A stretch of DNA of 64,000 nucleotides from assembly GCA_025024175.1 (NCBI GenBank), contig QCXZ01000053.1, positions 10,788,001-10,852,000 on the forward strand, written 5' to 3'. Below, in pieces: positions 49,144 through 62,041 of this stretch (its first letter is position 1; each line of letters starts with the position of its first letter). Source of the stretch: Rhyzopertha dominica (taxonomy: Eukaryota; Arthropoda; Insecta; Coleoptera; Bostrichidae). The notes under the pieces are model-generated. The model ran no database searches. It was not told where the DNA came from and worked only from the letters and a program-made list of their open reading frames with translations. The position numbers were made by a program, and so were the translations under genes.

Positions 49144-49996
49144 TTATGCATGTTTTGGCAATCAGTTTTGAGTTGGGTTATTGAAGCTCTAGCCATGCAA
49201 GAGTTAAATTTATTGTAATCGACGAAATATTTAAACCATTAGTCATAGTCAGCAGCTTTTCAGGGCGTTTTTACTTCAAAGCGCAATGGTACCCATATTA
49301 CGTTAATATCTTCCTGAAAATAAAACCAGCATTTAAAAGAACGTTTTGTCCTTAATGTAATAAACATGCAAATAAAGGGCCATTTCCATGTTCAATCGAA
49401 GGCAAATCGATAAAGTTGCTAGGAGGCACGCTTAAATGAAATGCTGACATAAAAATATAAATAGCTCCCAAAATCTTATCCAACCGGTTTTCGTCCAATT
49501 ATCTCACAAAACAGCGGCATACATTTTCTATTTTAGCAACGCCGTCAAATCGTTTTTCTTTCTTTCACTAGCCGACGCGATAATACTCAAAACATTACAG
49601 ATTTCTCCATTAAAAACAGGTTCCCGCGCGGATACCGTTTGGAACGTTTTTGGGTATCGAGACAGTCGAGACGTCCGTTTGATTGAAGGCAATGTTCATT
49701 TTCGGACGGAGGCGATTCCCATTTCTTCGATTAGACTTCGGAGACGAGTGGGAAGAATTCTAATGCCGGCTTTGATCTACGGCGATTCTCTGCCGAAACT
49801 GGAAAGAAGCTACGTGAGAGAGTGAACGTGGGCCGAGTGACGCTTTTGAGAAATGTGTTAAATCCTGTTACACGGAGGTGTTTAGATTTCATTTCGGTCT
49901 TATCGTATTTCAGATTAAGTTTTATTTAAAGGCAGAGGAAAAAGAAGGAGCAATGCCTTTTTAATAGTATTTGATTCAAATAATCCTCTTTTAGCA
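49144..49996. other. Unassigned sequence with a GC-richer island
   Basis: 49500-49860 is non-repetitive and GC-richer than its surroundings, with no open frame of note. It may be a conserved non-coding element. Confidence 0.3.
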
Positions 49997-49998
49997 TA

Positions 49999-50150
49999 CC
50001 GGGTGTTCCATCAGTATTTCTTCCATAGCATAATAACCATTAGGAATATAAGATACTTTCTTCACAAAACTTGTTTAGATTTTTTGTGTGAACATTCTAA
50101 AAATATCGTGGTTATACCTAACACTAACGCCATTTAAGTGGAACACCCTT
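49999..50150. mobile_element. Small GGGTGTTCCA MITE
   Basis: A 152-bp element. The left end CCGGGTGTTCCA mirrors the right TGGAACACCC, with TA at 49997-49998 and 50151-50152. Confidence 0.6.
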
Positions 50151-50639
50151 TACACTTAATGCACCATTTATGATATACTTTAAGTAAAGCATTTCCAAGA
50201 AAATCAACATTTAAGGAAAAAATATAACGGTGCAGTACATTCGAAATGTCTCGAAAACAAACGCAACAAACAATTAACGGCGGTAAAAATTCAACAAAAA
50301 TTTTACCGCATTAGGTGCTGAAAAATATTTCTATTCTGTTTGAGACGATTTGTCTACAGGAAACTTGATTGTGTTGTGTTCCAACAAACGTTAAAGGTTT
50401 AATTTAAAAAAAAGGCAAAATGTTTTTCGAATGCACGTGCCGACAGCAAAAGAAAGCGAAATATCTATCATTAGTTGTCAAACATCAACTGCCAACAAAA
50501 CAAATTCGCAGGTGCGCCTACTGTTGCCAGCCTAAATCGGTTCTAGCGGGCTTTTTAAGTTGAGCTGGCGAGTAGTTATCGTGGTACTAAAGTTACGCCC
50601 TTGATGACATAACCTAATTTTTTATATGCGCTGCAAAAG

Positions 50640-51250
50640 CTCCTACAAACTACAATTAACACCAAAAGCGATCAAATTTCTTTGGCTGTTCGACATTTGG
50701 TGTATCAACATAGTGACAATGGATACCAGTTTAAGTTCGCGTGGATTCCCGGATATACCACATACTTGGGAATGATCTAGCGGATAAACGCCACGTCCGC
50801 AACATATTTCATCTATAAATACGATATTTTACCTAGACTCAAGACTCAAGTATTCCATGATCGTAATTTGAAGTGGAAATCGTCACTAGAAAATGTTGGT
50901 AGATGGTACAGGGAAATACAACAATCCTTTCCAAAAGTACCATGGTTTAAGTTGCTCCCATATACAATCGCAGACACATTACTACCATCAAACAAATAAG
51001 AACTAATCACTGTCTTAGTAGAGCTCACCGGTTCAAGATTAAAGTAAGAGATTCACCACTATGTGATTGTGGACTACATTNGCAGAATACCTAATCTAGA
51101 TCTATATAAAGAGTTTTCTTTACTAGGGTATTTTTTACTACTCAACATTAAGAGTGTTCTTCATGCCCTCAATCCAGCTACTATTAATTTATTGATAAAA
51201 TTTATAACCATTAATAAAATTCAATTATTGTAAATTGCTTGTTGCAATCT
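50640..51250 (+). pseudogene. LINE ORF2 remnant with RNase H domain
   Basis: A decayed frame contains FKFAWIPGYTTY followed, after a one-base shift, by GNDLADK (about 50730-50790). This is the WxPGHxGxxGNxxAD motif of RNase H domains in I-group LINEs. A later RTNHCLSRAHRFKIKVRDS and CDCG (51000-51080) is the usual C-terminal zinc-knuckle-like tail. Stops and frameshifts throughout. Confidence 0.65.
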
Positions 51251-53546
51251 TTCTTCCTTGCCATGTATTCTATTTATTCCTCCTGCTCTTCCATTTGTCC
51301 ATTGTTTCTACCCTTTGTGATGACTTTTCACGTATCTTTTATTGTTGTTCTTTGAATGAATATACTTTTCTTCTTTCCGGACTACAATTTTGAAGAGATG
51401 AGCACCACTCGTTTTTAGTGAAGTTAACTGTAAACTACTGGTAAATAAAATACACTCCACAGGTTCGAATGAATGTAATTGTTGTGAGAAAACAAGCTTA
51501 AAGCAAAATGCAGAAGAACATTAACAGGAAAATAGTTGTGTGAGGAACATCTCGATAAAAGAGGATCTTGTAAGGAAATGGAGGATAATGCTATTAAAAA
51601 CTGAGACTGATAAAAGAGGTACAATTAATGTATTATTGTCAAATATATTTAAGTATCCATAATCTTTAAATAGAAAGCAAAGCACAAAAAAGGACTCCTA
51701 CCATGACGTCATTGGTTACGATTGGCTGATGCAAACGAAAAAGGGTAGGCGGAAGAACAGAAGAGAAAAAGAGTTGAAACAAAACTAAAATAAATCAGCA
51801 AAAAGCGAGCAAAGTAAGCTAAAGCCAAAAGCGGAGATTCAGCTAATTAAAACTATATATACATAAAAGACGACCACTGGTAAGGAGAAGGCACTAATAT
51901 AGAAAGATATCTATTTATGTACTTGTCAATATGAAGACAACTATTTTCCTGGACAATCTTTGATAATAAATACATAATGATTACTACTGATAATGTAAAG
52001 GAAGACGGCACAACAGTGCAAATGGCCTTAAAGAACATATGAAGCGGACATACAATAAATCATCCAAACTATAGTACAAAAAATTGTCTAGGTGCTGTTT
52101 TCATTACAGTGAAGACTTGCATTTTTATGTTTTAAAATGTATGTTTTAATACCTATATTTGTGTTGAAAACAACAAAAGTTTTGTAGAAAAGTACTTTGA
52201 TTGTTATGGCGAGAACTAGTTTTCGATATAATCAAAGTTGGTAATTTTGGAACTGAGAATAAAAAAATATTAGTATCTATTCAAGAGAATACCTAGGATT
52301 AAATTAGAACTGCAGAATAAACTCCATAAGCTGTGAAAAGAACTAGTAGAAATATTTTTGCAGTTAAATATTTTGCCCCGACAAGTTAATTTCATTATAT
52401 TAGCTATAAAACGAAAAAGGATATCGACTTCCATATTACGCTTAATTAAGAAGCTGCAAAAACACATGGGGTTGCATTTATTAAGAAAACTGAACAAATA
52501 CAGGAATTACATTTGATATAAATTTAGTTTTTTACATGTATGAACTGGAAAACACTAAAAGCTACGTTGAAAAAGCCATCGTCCTTTGTGCTTGAAACAA
52601 AAACAAACCCAAGTTATGCCTTTGGAAACTCCCCTTCCTTCACCTTCGAAAAACAAATGTAAATAATTGAATAAAGACTCTACATCTTTTATTTTTTTAG
52701 GATGGTTAACAACCATGCCCCCTTTGTTATTTGAAAAGGAACATCCTGCATGTTTCAGTTTAGCTCTGAGCGTCATTTTGTAGATACAACCAACTTAGTT
52801 GCAATGCTTTCTCATTATTTGGCCACTATAACGCAAAAGATACACTTATCAGGCTTAGAGTTAATACGAGCACCTTCAACACTAAAATAATTTACACGAC
52901 ACAAAGAGTTTCCATTAAGAATTAATCCTTCAGTAAATAAACGTTTCTTAATATGTTATCTGATCTTGAACTTGATACTTTTAATTACTGAAAACTGTTT
53001 ATGGTTTAGTGGCGTGTAATTCAGACTGCACGGTTTATTTTACCGTGCCCCAAAGGATTTAATTTCCCATTACGCCTTATCACAGTCCAAACAAACCGTC
53101 TCCTGCTTTCAATTATCAACAAGATACGGCAAGCAAACAAACGGAAATAACAATGGACATTTCGTGTATTTTGCAACGTCCCTTTTAGAAAGTCCGCGCT
53201 ATTGACAATTTCGAGGTTTTATCGGTCACAGCGGTGAAGCAAGACCCTGAGTCGGGAAACCAAATTCCGGTATGAATTTCTATATGTTATTAATACATTA
53301 AAAGTGTCTGAAAATGTGGAAATATCCGCATCACTTGCCAGGTGTGAAGACCTATAGGTTTACGCGTTGTTCAAACCGTCCTGGTATTTTCAGTAATTTC
53401 AAGGAACATGAACATGAAACGCGAAAAATCGGTTAATTACTTATCTGACCGCTAGTATACGTTCAAGACCTAATCGAACATGCTTTTACAAATCGATTGA
53501 CTACATTTGATGAAATTGCAAATAAAAATATGAATTAATTATGTAC
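51251..53546. other. Unassigned region
   Basis: No gene recognised. 51704-51727 packs TGACGTCA and two reverse CCAAT boxes. 52980-53160 is GC-richer and non-repetitive. Confidence 0.35.
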
Positions 53547-53783
53547 ACTGACGAGCTGAAACCACAGCGAAACAAAGCTGTTTGTAGTTAGTTGCAGGGC
53601 AGACAGCACAACACAGACATACATTTTAATGTATTGGTTCTTGACCGCTTGCAAAAAGTGCCGTGGGGGTCTGCTGTCAAGTTAACAGAATACAGGTCAC
53701 TTCCTTTATGTCATCATGTCAGTGTAGTGCTGGCAGATGGCGTTGCCAACCAATTTTCTACTAACATCATATCAAGCCTTTTG
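53547..53783 (+). repeat. Retrozyme unit, partial, left of mariner
   Basis: Starts at ACTGACGAGCTG and runs through GACAGCACAACACAGACAT, AAAAAGTGCCGTGGGGG.CTGC and GCTGGCAGATGGCGTTGCC to ACATCATATCAAGCC. It is homologous to the 352-bp unit. It holds CUGACGA, helix II and GAAA, with a plausible ACAAA/UUUGU helix III, but the 5' strand of helix I is missing, so no self-cleavage as it stands. Confidence 0.75.
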
Positions 53784-53960
53784 TATACGAGGGCTGATCT
53801 CTTTCTGTTGAGCCTCACTAGCAGGCTGTGATATTTGGACATATATTTTAAGTGACATTTTAACCTTGTATTTCATAAGCTCGGTGCCAGTACGAATTCA
53901 AAAATATCTTAGATCGTTTTAATAATACCGAAGTTTAATCAATCGACTGCAGCAAAAATT

Positions 53961-56256
53961 ATGTCATTCAATAAAGAGCACTATCGTGCAATATTTTTTT
54001 TACAATTCAAACGTGGATTAAGCCGCCAAGAATGTTTTAACGAAATGAAGCACTTGCTAGGCATAAAGTCGTGTTCGTCAGTTACAATAAAACGTTGGTA
54101 CATCATCTAAAAGACATATTTCTAACCCCTAAGCCAAAAACTGCTGTAACTGAAGAAAACGTCGCTCTGGTTCGGCACATGGTTAAAGACGATTGGCATG
54201 TTACAGTGCGAACAATTTAGGCAGAACTTGGGATTGGTGTGAAAGCAATCACCTGAAACAACACAATTGGGCATTTGCCATGAATTTATATTTTATTAAA
54301 TTGCATATTAATAGGTACCATCTAATCCACAAAACTGCTGTGACAGCTTATAAATTCGAAAAAATGCATCGCAAGATGTATTTTTAATATTAAAAATGTG
54401 AATATTTGAAGGGATCGCCAAAACGCGAACATATTGGCCGTGACGTCAGGTGTCTTGTAAATGGCCGCTTGTTTACATCTGGCGTCAGCGCGTCACGCGT
54501 CAGCTTCAGCTCGTCAATTTATCAGTTTGTTGTTTGCGTTCATTTTGTGACAACGAATTAAAATACGCCAAGAAAAAGTGAAGTACTTATGTGTTATGAC
54601 TTCTGAAGGCATGTTCATTGTTATGGAATGTGTGTACTGCGACGAGCGGTTCAACGCGGCGGAGATGAGGAACACAAAAGCAACAGCATAAGTGAATTTT
54701 TTATCAAATTAACGTAGCATTGATAATTTGATCACAGTGGGTTGTTGGAAACATACTATTTGTAAACATAAAAATGTAAGAATCGAAAATGTACCCTAAA
54801 CTTGACATTTATTTTATAGGTTAGAATAAATATAAATTGCCATTTATTTTCTGGGCTCTGGAGGCTCGTTTTCAGTCGAATATATCGGGAACAACGTCGT
54901 TCTTTATTATAACATTTTCCTCTATCAACTTAAAACGCATATAATTTTTCATATCCCCTTCAAGCTATAACAAAATTTAAACTGAATGGTAAACACTTAT
55001 AACCCCAAAAAGAATAATAAAACTTACAGTAAGAATTAAGATGATCTTCACAACAGAAAAACAAACTTTGCGATTTTGGCATATCACGTCTAGGGGCCTT
55101 AAACAACTTTTTCATATGTTGATAATCTCTAGGAACGGTTACAAAAATTTTGTTAGCTGTACTGACTGAAGTACTTTTATAACCATGTACAAAACAACAC
55201 TTGTTTTGTTTTCAATACAAAATAGATGCTTGCAAAACTACACAAATCACTTTTTGGTGCGACCTCTTACACCGTCCTTTCAATAAACACCACACAAAAG
55301 CTTTTCCAATACAAGACTGATACTACACCATTAAACAGCACGCTCCTCGGTAATGTTTACATGACACTTGACGTCACGAATTGAATAACGTTGGTTAGAA
55401 GCGTTTTGGCGGTGACTCCTAAGATTCGAATTTCAGAGCTGAAATTCTCTACCTACAAATATTGTTTTTTGGTTTTTTTTTGAACATGGCGTACGATATA
55501 TATGCACTTCAAAATTCATTTTACATAATTTTCAAAAAAAGTGATAATACCNAATTCTGCACGAACATTTAAAAGTAAAGAAACTTTGTGTTGGATACCA
55601 CGCAAATTGACTGAAACTCAAAAAGAGGCCCGTGTAAATTGGTGCAGTTTACCCTAGATCACTTCAACAATGGTGCATGCCATTTAGTGTACAACATCAT
55701 TACAGGTGACGATCTACTGCTATGATCCCGAAAAGAAACAACAATCGGCAGTTTGGGCGTTCGAGAATGAGAAGGCTCCCACAAAAGTGGTTCGTGAAAA
55801 AAGTCGAAACAAGCAGATGGTTGCTACATTTTTTGGAATTACCAGGCATGTGTCAACTGTAGCTTTAGAGGATCGTAGTACGGTTAATGTCGAATGGTAT
55901 ACGAGTACTACAGTTTGCTTGCCACAAGCAAGAATCATCCTTCATCATGACAATTGTCGAGCTCACACAGCGACTAGAACAAACGAATATTTAAAGTATT
56001 GAATTATTGGGCCACTCGCCATATAATCCTGATCTGGCACCTAATGATTTTTTTCTGTTCCCTAAGGCGAAGGATAAATTGCGTAGTTTCCGTTTTTACA
56101 ATAGCAGAAGCTGTCGATGCGTTTAAAACTGAGGTAAATAACCTAACTCCAGAAGACCGAAAAAATGTTTTGATAATTGGGTCAAACGCATGCAGAAATG
56201 TACATATTGTAGAGAAGAGTATTTTGAAAAAAAGTATATTGGTTTTATTAAAATGN
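53961..56256 (+). pseudogene. Mariner transposase pseudogene
   Basis: Starts MSFNKEHYRAIFF (ATG at 53961), then FKRGLSRQECFNEM and SSVTIKRWY (helix-turn-helix). A gap and stops follow, then GVKAIT before the insert and ILHEHLKVKKLC after it. Next are ITGDDLLLYDPEKKQQSAVW (first catalytic D), ATFFGITRHVSTVALEDRST, ILHHDNCRAHTA (second D) and, after a frameshift, PYNPDLAPNDFFLFP (third D). All three catalytic positions are therefore recognisable, but stops, shifts and the family A insert make it inactive. Confidence 0.85.
54266..55555 (+). mobile_element. Family A non-autonomous DNA transposon, copy 3
   Basis: A 1.29-kb full copy inside the mariner transposase. The interrupted codons rejoin as ACA ATT CTG CAC to give NNTILHEHLK with a single AATT. 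That defines the empty site and shows the target was AATT. Ends are ATTGGGCATT and AATACCNAAT. Confidence 0.85.
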
Positions 56257-56288
56257 GTCTTTTATACTAGGCTCAGCAGAAAGAGACT

Positions 56289-56372
56289 GACGAGCTGTAA
56301 CAACAGCGAAAAAGGGTTGACTGTAGTCGGTTGCGGTGTAGACAGCATAGCACAGACATGCAATTTTACCAG
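56289..56372 (+). repeat. Retrozyme hammerhead fragment right of mariner
   Basis: CTGACGAG, helix II CUGU/ACAG and CGAAA are present, then GGTGTAGACAGC and GACATGCA of the unit. Helix III (AAAG against TTGA) is broken and the 5' strand of helix I is absent, so it is inactive. Confidence 0.65.
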
Positions 56373-59300
56373 ATGATATTTTTTCACCAAATTTTTGGTG
56401 CACGAAAAATATTAAAGGCGCTAATGAAATTTACATAGTTAAAAATATCTAAAAAGACTTTCTTTAATAATGACGATGTTGTAAATTTACTTGCCTAGTC
56501 TAAGTGTGACTTAGGCAATTTAAACCTGCAAATCTGTGGGCGTGCCGCTTTAATTAAATAGGGTAGTAACCTTAAATGTCATAGTTTATTGCGTTAAGAT
56601 CATCATAATATTGTAATAGTATACTAAACGTTCCACTGTACGTAAAAACAAGTTTATTAGATGATTATTACGCAAATGCGCACTGTAACTTTGAATCAAT
56701 TACAATTATTGAATAAGACCAAACCAAGCCATATTATATAAAAATATTTAATCAAATCTTGAGACCTAATCTAATCCGGGAACTCTACAAATTTCGAAGT
56801 AAATTGTTGATAATGTCAAGTACAAATGGTTAAAACACTTCGTGGCCTAAAGATAAAAAAATCCCAATACCCTAACAAACGTACTATGATGCACTACTGT
56901 ATTGCACTTAAAGATAAGATTAATTAGTGAGGATGTGATTGGATGTCCCTCAATACAATACGTTGTTTCATCTATTTCTTTGCAGACCTTGTGGCTTGTG
57001 TTTTACTTATTGTACTGCGCAAGTAACATGTTGCCAATACAAGATACATTTATTACACATTAAATTCTGTAAAAAGTACAAAAAAATGTGTATCACGGAG
57101 GCTAGTAACAACGCAGCCATTATCGTTTGAATTAATCATGCAAGATAGTCCATTTGTCTTATCTGACTTCTCAAAACATTGCAACTGTAGGGAAAATCTA
57201 ATTCTTCGAAACAATGACAGATACATAAAAAATGACCGGGGTTTTGGCGACGCCAAGACGTCGCGACACGCAATTGTTATTTTAGGCAAAATGTCAAACC
57301 AAGGTTTTATGGTTGCAGTACAACTTTATGACGTGGCCTAGCAGATAACGCCAAGTGCTAAGTGCAGGCAAGCATGTTTTCCAAGGGGTTGCAGTTTGTA
57401 CGGATGATTTGTTGCGAAGATTTGCTTTTGACGTTAAGTAATTCGTTTACTGCGCAGTTACAAAAAAATTGTTTAGGATGGCGTTAATGTGGATTGATGC
57501 TTTTAACTCGGACAAATATTTGGTGGTCATAATAACGTCTTAACGCTAATGAGGCACTTAATGCGGAATTCACAAATACGTCACGAGCTCAAAATAAAAT
57601 GTGATATTATTTTATAATATTAATATTCCTTAGTGATTTAGTGATTTAGGCAATTGTATCTAAACGAGTTTTTACGAGACTTTGCAAAATGTGAAGGAAT
57701 GTCTTATATTGCTGTTCGTGCCACTATATTGGAAAAGTAAAAATGCCACATATTTGTGTGAACACTAGGATCGAGTAATAGTATGTATACCTACTTATAA
57801 TCAATATATACTGCTTTCCTGTATACATCTAATTCGAAATGTATTGTCTCGAAGAAGTGTAATATTTCAATTTACTTTATCATCTAGGTCTAGGTAAAGC
57901 AGATTATTACGATTAAAATTTTACTGAAAATTTTGATCTGTGTATCATTTATATGGTGCTAAATTTTGGGAATGACTATTGTTTCCACAAATTTACAAGT
58001 TACGGTCCTTATTGGAGTAAGACAAATTAACCTCTTTTCCCATCTCTATCCATTATCATTTTTCCACTGCCGATGCTGCGACTGAATAGCGAATGGTTAG
58101 TATAAGGTGACTTGTTAGGGTAAGAAAGCTAGCTAATTTTTTTCCTCAGTAGGAAGATAACTAACTATATTTGCGTTTTCACTTTCAAAAAGTTAATTTT
58201 TCTTTCATTAAAAATTGAATGTGCATTACCACAGAAAAAAAATCCATGCCTATATGACTATGATTATTTATAAAATTATGGTTTCTGAAAACATCATATT
58301 TTTTTATATTTATTATTATAGTCGTTGGAAGCATTTATAGTTGGTTGAATATTGTTAGTAACGTGTCCAATTAAAAACATTTTTTAAGCTTCTGAAAGAA
58401 GTTTGCTAGCTTTGTTTGATAAAAACTTTTAACTGCGAAATTACTTGCCGAGTTTTCGGTTTTTTTTTATATTTGACATACATGTTAAATAACATTAGAA
58501 CAAAAGGTCCAGTATCTGTAAACTCCAGAAATGTAGGTACGTTGATTTTTACACCTTGCATTAATCGACCATAAGAGACAAAAGTCGTAGGTAAAGGACG
58601 CAGACAATTTAATGCCGAAACTTATCGATAATTCCCATCATAAGAGATACATCCCTGAAAACAATTTTTATGTTTCTTTTAACATGATGACGCAAGCGAT
58701 TCGTACCAAGATTATAAATTTAAGAACTCAGTCTAACTTCGGAAAATGTTACTTTGACAATAGTCAATTTAACTTGATATATTTTAAGCACCAGTTAAAA
58801 ATTAAATTCTTCTACTCTGATAATCTCGAACGCAAATAAATATTTTTGTTTGCCAGGATTTTTAGATGAACTTGAAAATCACTATTCTAACACAATATCC
58901 TAACCTGCGTTAAGACTCAATGTTTTTAAAAATTCAATTAAACTTTGGTACATATATACAAGGGCGGCAGAGCAGCATTCCATGCAAACTCTATTCATCC
59001 GAAAAAAAATACTGATAAATAAAAAGCTGAAATTTATGCTATGAAATTAATAAATTGTATAATATTTACAAAATGTGGTTAGGTATATACTAGTCTATTG
59101 CAAACCTATTATAATTTCAAATTAATGCTTCCGATTTAAGCATGAAATTGATGGTTATCTATTCGTATTGTGAGCACCAGCAATAACACCGATGAACCAT
59201 AGCAAATTCTTAGCACGAAAATGTCTGTCAGCTACGTGTTTTTCATTTCGTGTCGGCCGAACAATCACATCTCTAATATGTGGCTTAAAAATAAAGTGAA

Positions 59301-59390
59301 GTACTTGCTGACAATAAACAATGAGCTTTACTTAAAGCATAAGTAAGAAATTACTTACTCAAAACGTAAAACACAAGTGCAGTAAAAACT
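56373..59390. other. Unassigned region
   Basis: No gene recognised. 57140-57560 is mildly GC-richer and non-repetitive. Open frames of 63-78 codons lack motifs. Confidence 0.35.
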
Positions 59391-59460
59391 ACTTACCCGT
59401 GACCTTCAGGTATTGTACAATTGCGCGTGTTACTCACCTGAAACAACAGAAAGAAATCGG
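59391..59460 (-). promoter_or_regulatory. Candidate recursive splice site with 41-nt exon
   Basis: Minus strand: a tract with about 15 of 18 pyrimidines (ATTTCTTTCTGTTGTTTC) and CAG at 59438-59440, followed at once by GTGAGT (59437-59432). A second donor GG|GTAAGT occurs 41 nt on (exon 59437-59397). The segment is open only in phase 0, reading VSNTRNCTIPEGHG. That is the arrangement of a recursive-splice exon: a ratchet donor at its start and a competing donor at its end. It could also be a normal 41-nt microexon. The parent gene is not identifiable. Confidence 0.5.
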
Positions 59461-59789
59461 TATCACTTGTTTTTAGGATTCCAGTCATTGATAAAACGCA
59501 TATCTTCATATTGCAAAATATCTTAAAAAATCGCGTTTTAATAAATGTAGGTACAACATAACATAATAACATTAGAGACCCCAGTTAAAATGTTTTGAGG
59601 TAGAAAAGGTAATAACGCTAAGTACCTTGAACGTAAATACCAGTGAGAAATTCGCAAATCCCTCCAGTAATGTTTTATACAGTGCTTGCACGATAAGCAT
59701 GTTTAGTATATAATTAAAACTTTATTATTTAAGCATAGTAGTAAAAAAAAGTAAGGCTCTTTGGACAATGTATCTCAAACAGTAAGGAT

Positions 59790-60510
59790 AATATTTCAAA
59801 GAAAAATTATAACACCGACATACACTTAGAAAACAATGGGAAAGCACTAACACAACATGAAATAGTAAATAACTTTAAAAAAATATTTCTGTAGGCGAAA
59901 ATGTGAGCAATAATGTAAAGCTTAAAAATAAGAAGTACAGTGTATAGTAATCCAAAGGAATCTGATGTTACACAGGTTATACCAGGTTTGAAAAAAACTC
60001 AAAGTCTTGTATGGTCGACAATATATCAAATAGCTTACTTAAAAATATATATCCTACAATTATTCGATCGCTTACCTTTGTAATTAATATGTTTTTATAG
60101 CAGGGTGTATATTATCCAAAAACTTTAAAATTCACAAAAGTTATACCATTGCATAAAAAAGATGATACCACTTGTCTCGTTAATTATAGATGTATTTCTT
60201 AAAGCACTGGTTTATCTGAGGTTTTTGATAGTTTTCGTGAACGATCAGCTTTTTACATAACTAGCCAAGAATAAGCTGTTATCTAGTAACCAACATGGAT
60301 TTTTAAAGAAAAAGAGTATTGACACTGCACTGTATGAATTTATAAATGAGTTAAATTAGAAAATCTATGTTTTATAATGGTTGTAAACTTTTTAATGCGT
60401 TGCCAATGAAAGTCCGATTGTGTTGATTTTAAATCTTTTAAACATGGTGTGTATTATAGTATAGACGATATTGTTGCTGATATAAAGGCACTGCTTTTTT
60501 AAACACGTAT
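59790..60510 (+). pseudogene. Internally deleted LINE ORF2 remnant
   Basis: Mixed frames give GVDNISNSLLKNIYPTII (about 60010-60065), TLKFTKVIPLHKKDD and NYR (60120-60190), then QHGFLKKKSIDTALYEFINE (about 60290-60350), the fingers part of a LINE reverse transcriptase. Immediately after comes FYNGCKLFNALPMKVR and SIDDIVADIKALLF (60365-60500), the C-terminus of such proteins. The catalytic YADD region between them is deleted. Confidence 0.65.
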
Positions 60511-62040
60511 ATTTTCTGAAGAAGGCCAATAGAAGAACAAGTGGAAATCATAGAGGGATATATTACTGAACAAAGGGATTGTTTCTGCCGTAGACGCAGT
60601 CATTTTCTACCTAGTGTACGTTGTTAAGAAATTCAGCATTGTAAGCAACCCGGAACTAAAAAATAATCATGTCTTAAATTACCCGCGATTTGCTTATTCA
60701 CAAAACAAAGAAACAATTATGAAACGGATATTCGCAATACACTAAAAATTGCCTTACGACTAATCTTATTCAGGCAAAAATTTATTTAAGCACTGCAGCT
60801 CTTGAATAATCTATTGAAATAATGAACGCCAGATAATCAGGAACAAAGCCATAATATAATTTTTCCCACATAAAAATACGTCCTTCAGTAAAGGTGTCCG
60901 GCAATTAAACAAGAAAAATGCAAGTTGACCTGAAGGTTAGCTCCGGTAACTGCTCCCCCAGGTAGTCTTATTAACTACTGCCTTCCCGTACTTAAAATAG
61001 AGTCGCCTTCCCCGATATCCGTTGTAATGTTTGACGTTTGTCAAGATAATAAAGCATTTACGTCTTTTATCTCTTACACGAGCTACTGGTATGTCTGTTG
61101 ATACTCAAGAATTCAAAGCATTTTTCTCGTTGACGATAATCCGTCTTGATGCAGTCGCAGTGCATCTGAAACCGCTCATGTACGCAGTAAGAAGAAACAA
61201 ACAGAACGGTATTGAAACGCTGCAGATATACACAATGATATGCCTTGTACTTTCTCTAGAAGACCCCTTCTGTTCATAGTTTGAATGTATTAATTTTTAT
61301 TGTATCATGTTTAACATTATGCGTTCGAGTGATTTAAATGAATGGACATAACGAATAAATCAGCCTTGGCAGAATACTTAGAGAGAGTTATTTGAACCTG
61401 AAGGGATATACAATCTGAAATCGAGTAAATGCATGAAGGAGCACATAAATAAAGCTCGCCTTGTTTGACGTAATCGTCAGAATGTTCACATGTAATTCAG
61501 AGAACTTGAAGGAAATCCTTATCTATTATACAAGTTCAACTCGAAAATTCTGTTTTGAGATTCGGAAACGAATAAATATTCTGCTGGTATTAAAACTAGA
61601 GAATAAGTAGTACAGCTGGTCATCCTATTTAATACCTATTCAATGTCGACAATACCTAGCAGTGCAGTTTTGAGCAAACCTTTTCTTTCTTAGAAACGAG
61701 CAGAATTCAAAAAGTNTGAAGAGGTGTTTCAAAGACAAGACAGATTTTCTACGGCGTGAATGTGCTTCTGACCATCACAATACTATAACCTAATAATAAC
61801 AATACATTTTAATACTACACACAGGCAAAGTCTATGAGGAAAGTTATAAATGAACATGCACGAACAAATATCTAAAATACAAATGTCACTTCTCGTAAAA
61901 GATACATGTTTTTCAACACTGAGATATTGGATACATTTGTTGCACATAAGAATTTATATATTATAGGCAAACGAAAAAGTACTGAAAACAACAAAACGGT
62001 AGTATAGAGTTGAAGAATTTCATTAATTTTGGATCGTTTC
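60511..62040. other. Unassigned sequence
   Basis: No gene or bounded repeat recognised. Confidence 0.4.
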
Positions 62041-62041
62041 A

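Larger units (their letters stand above)
53788..56288 (+). mobile_element. Mariner element with nested family A copy
   Basis: The left end follows TA, with CTCTTTCTGTTGAGCCT at 53800-53815. The right end has AGGCTCAGCAGAAAGAG at 56269-56285. The inner terminal repeats match over about 20 bp, while the outer bases are eroded. Removing the 1,290-bp insert leaves about 1.2 kb, the usual mariner size. Confidence 0.75.

Noticed and set aside
54240..54262. TTGTTTCAG|GTGATT on the minus strand resembling a splice junction
   Set aside because: It is ordinary mariner coding sequence and the donor half is weak.
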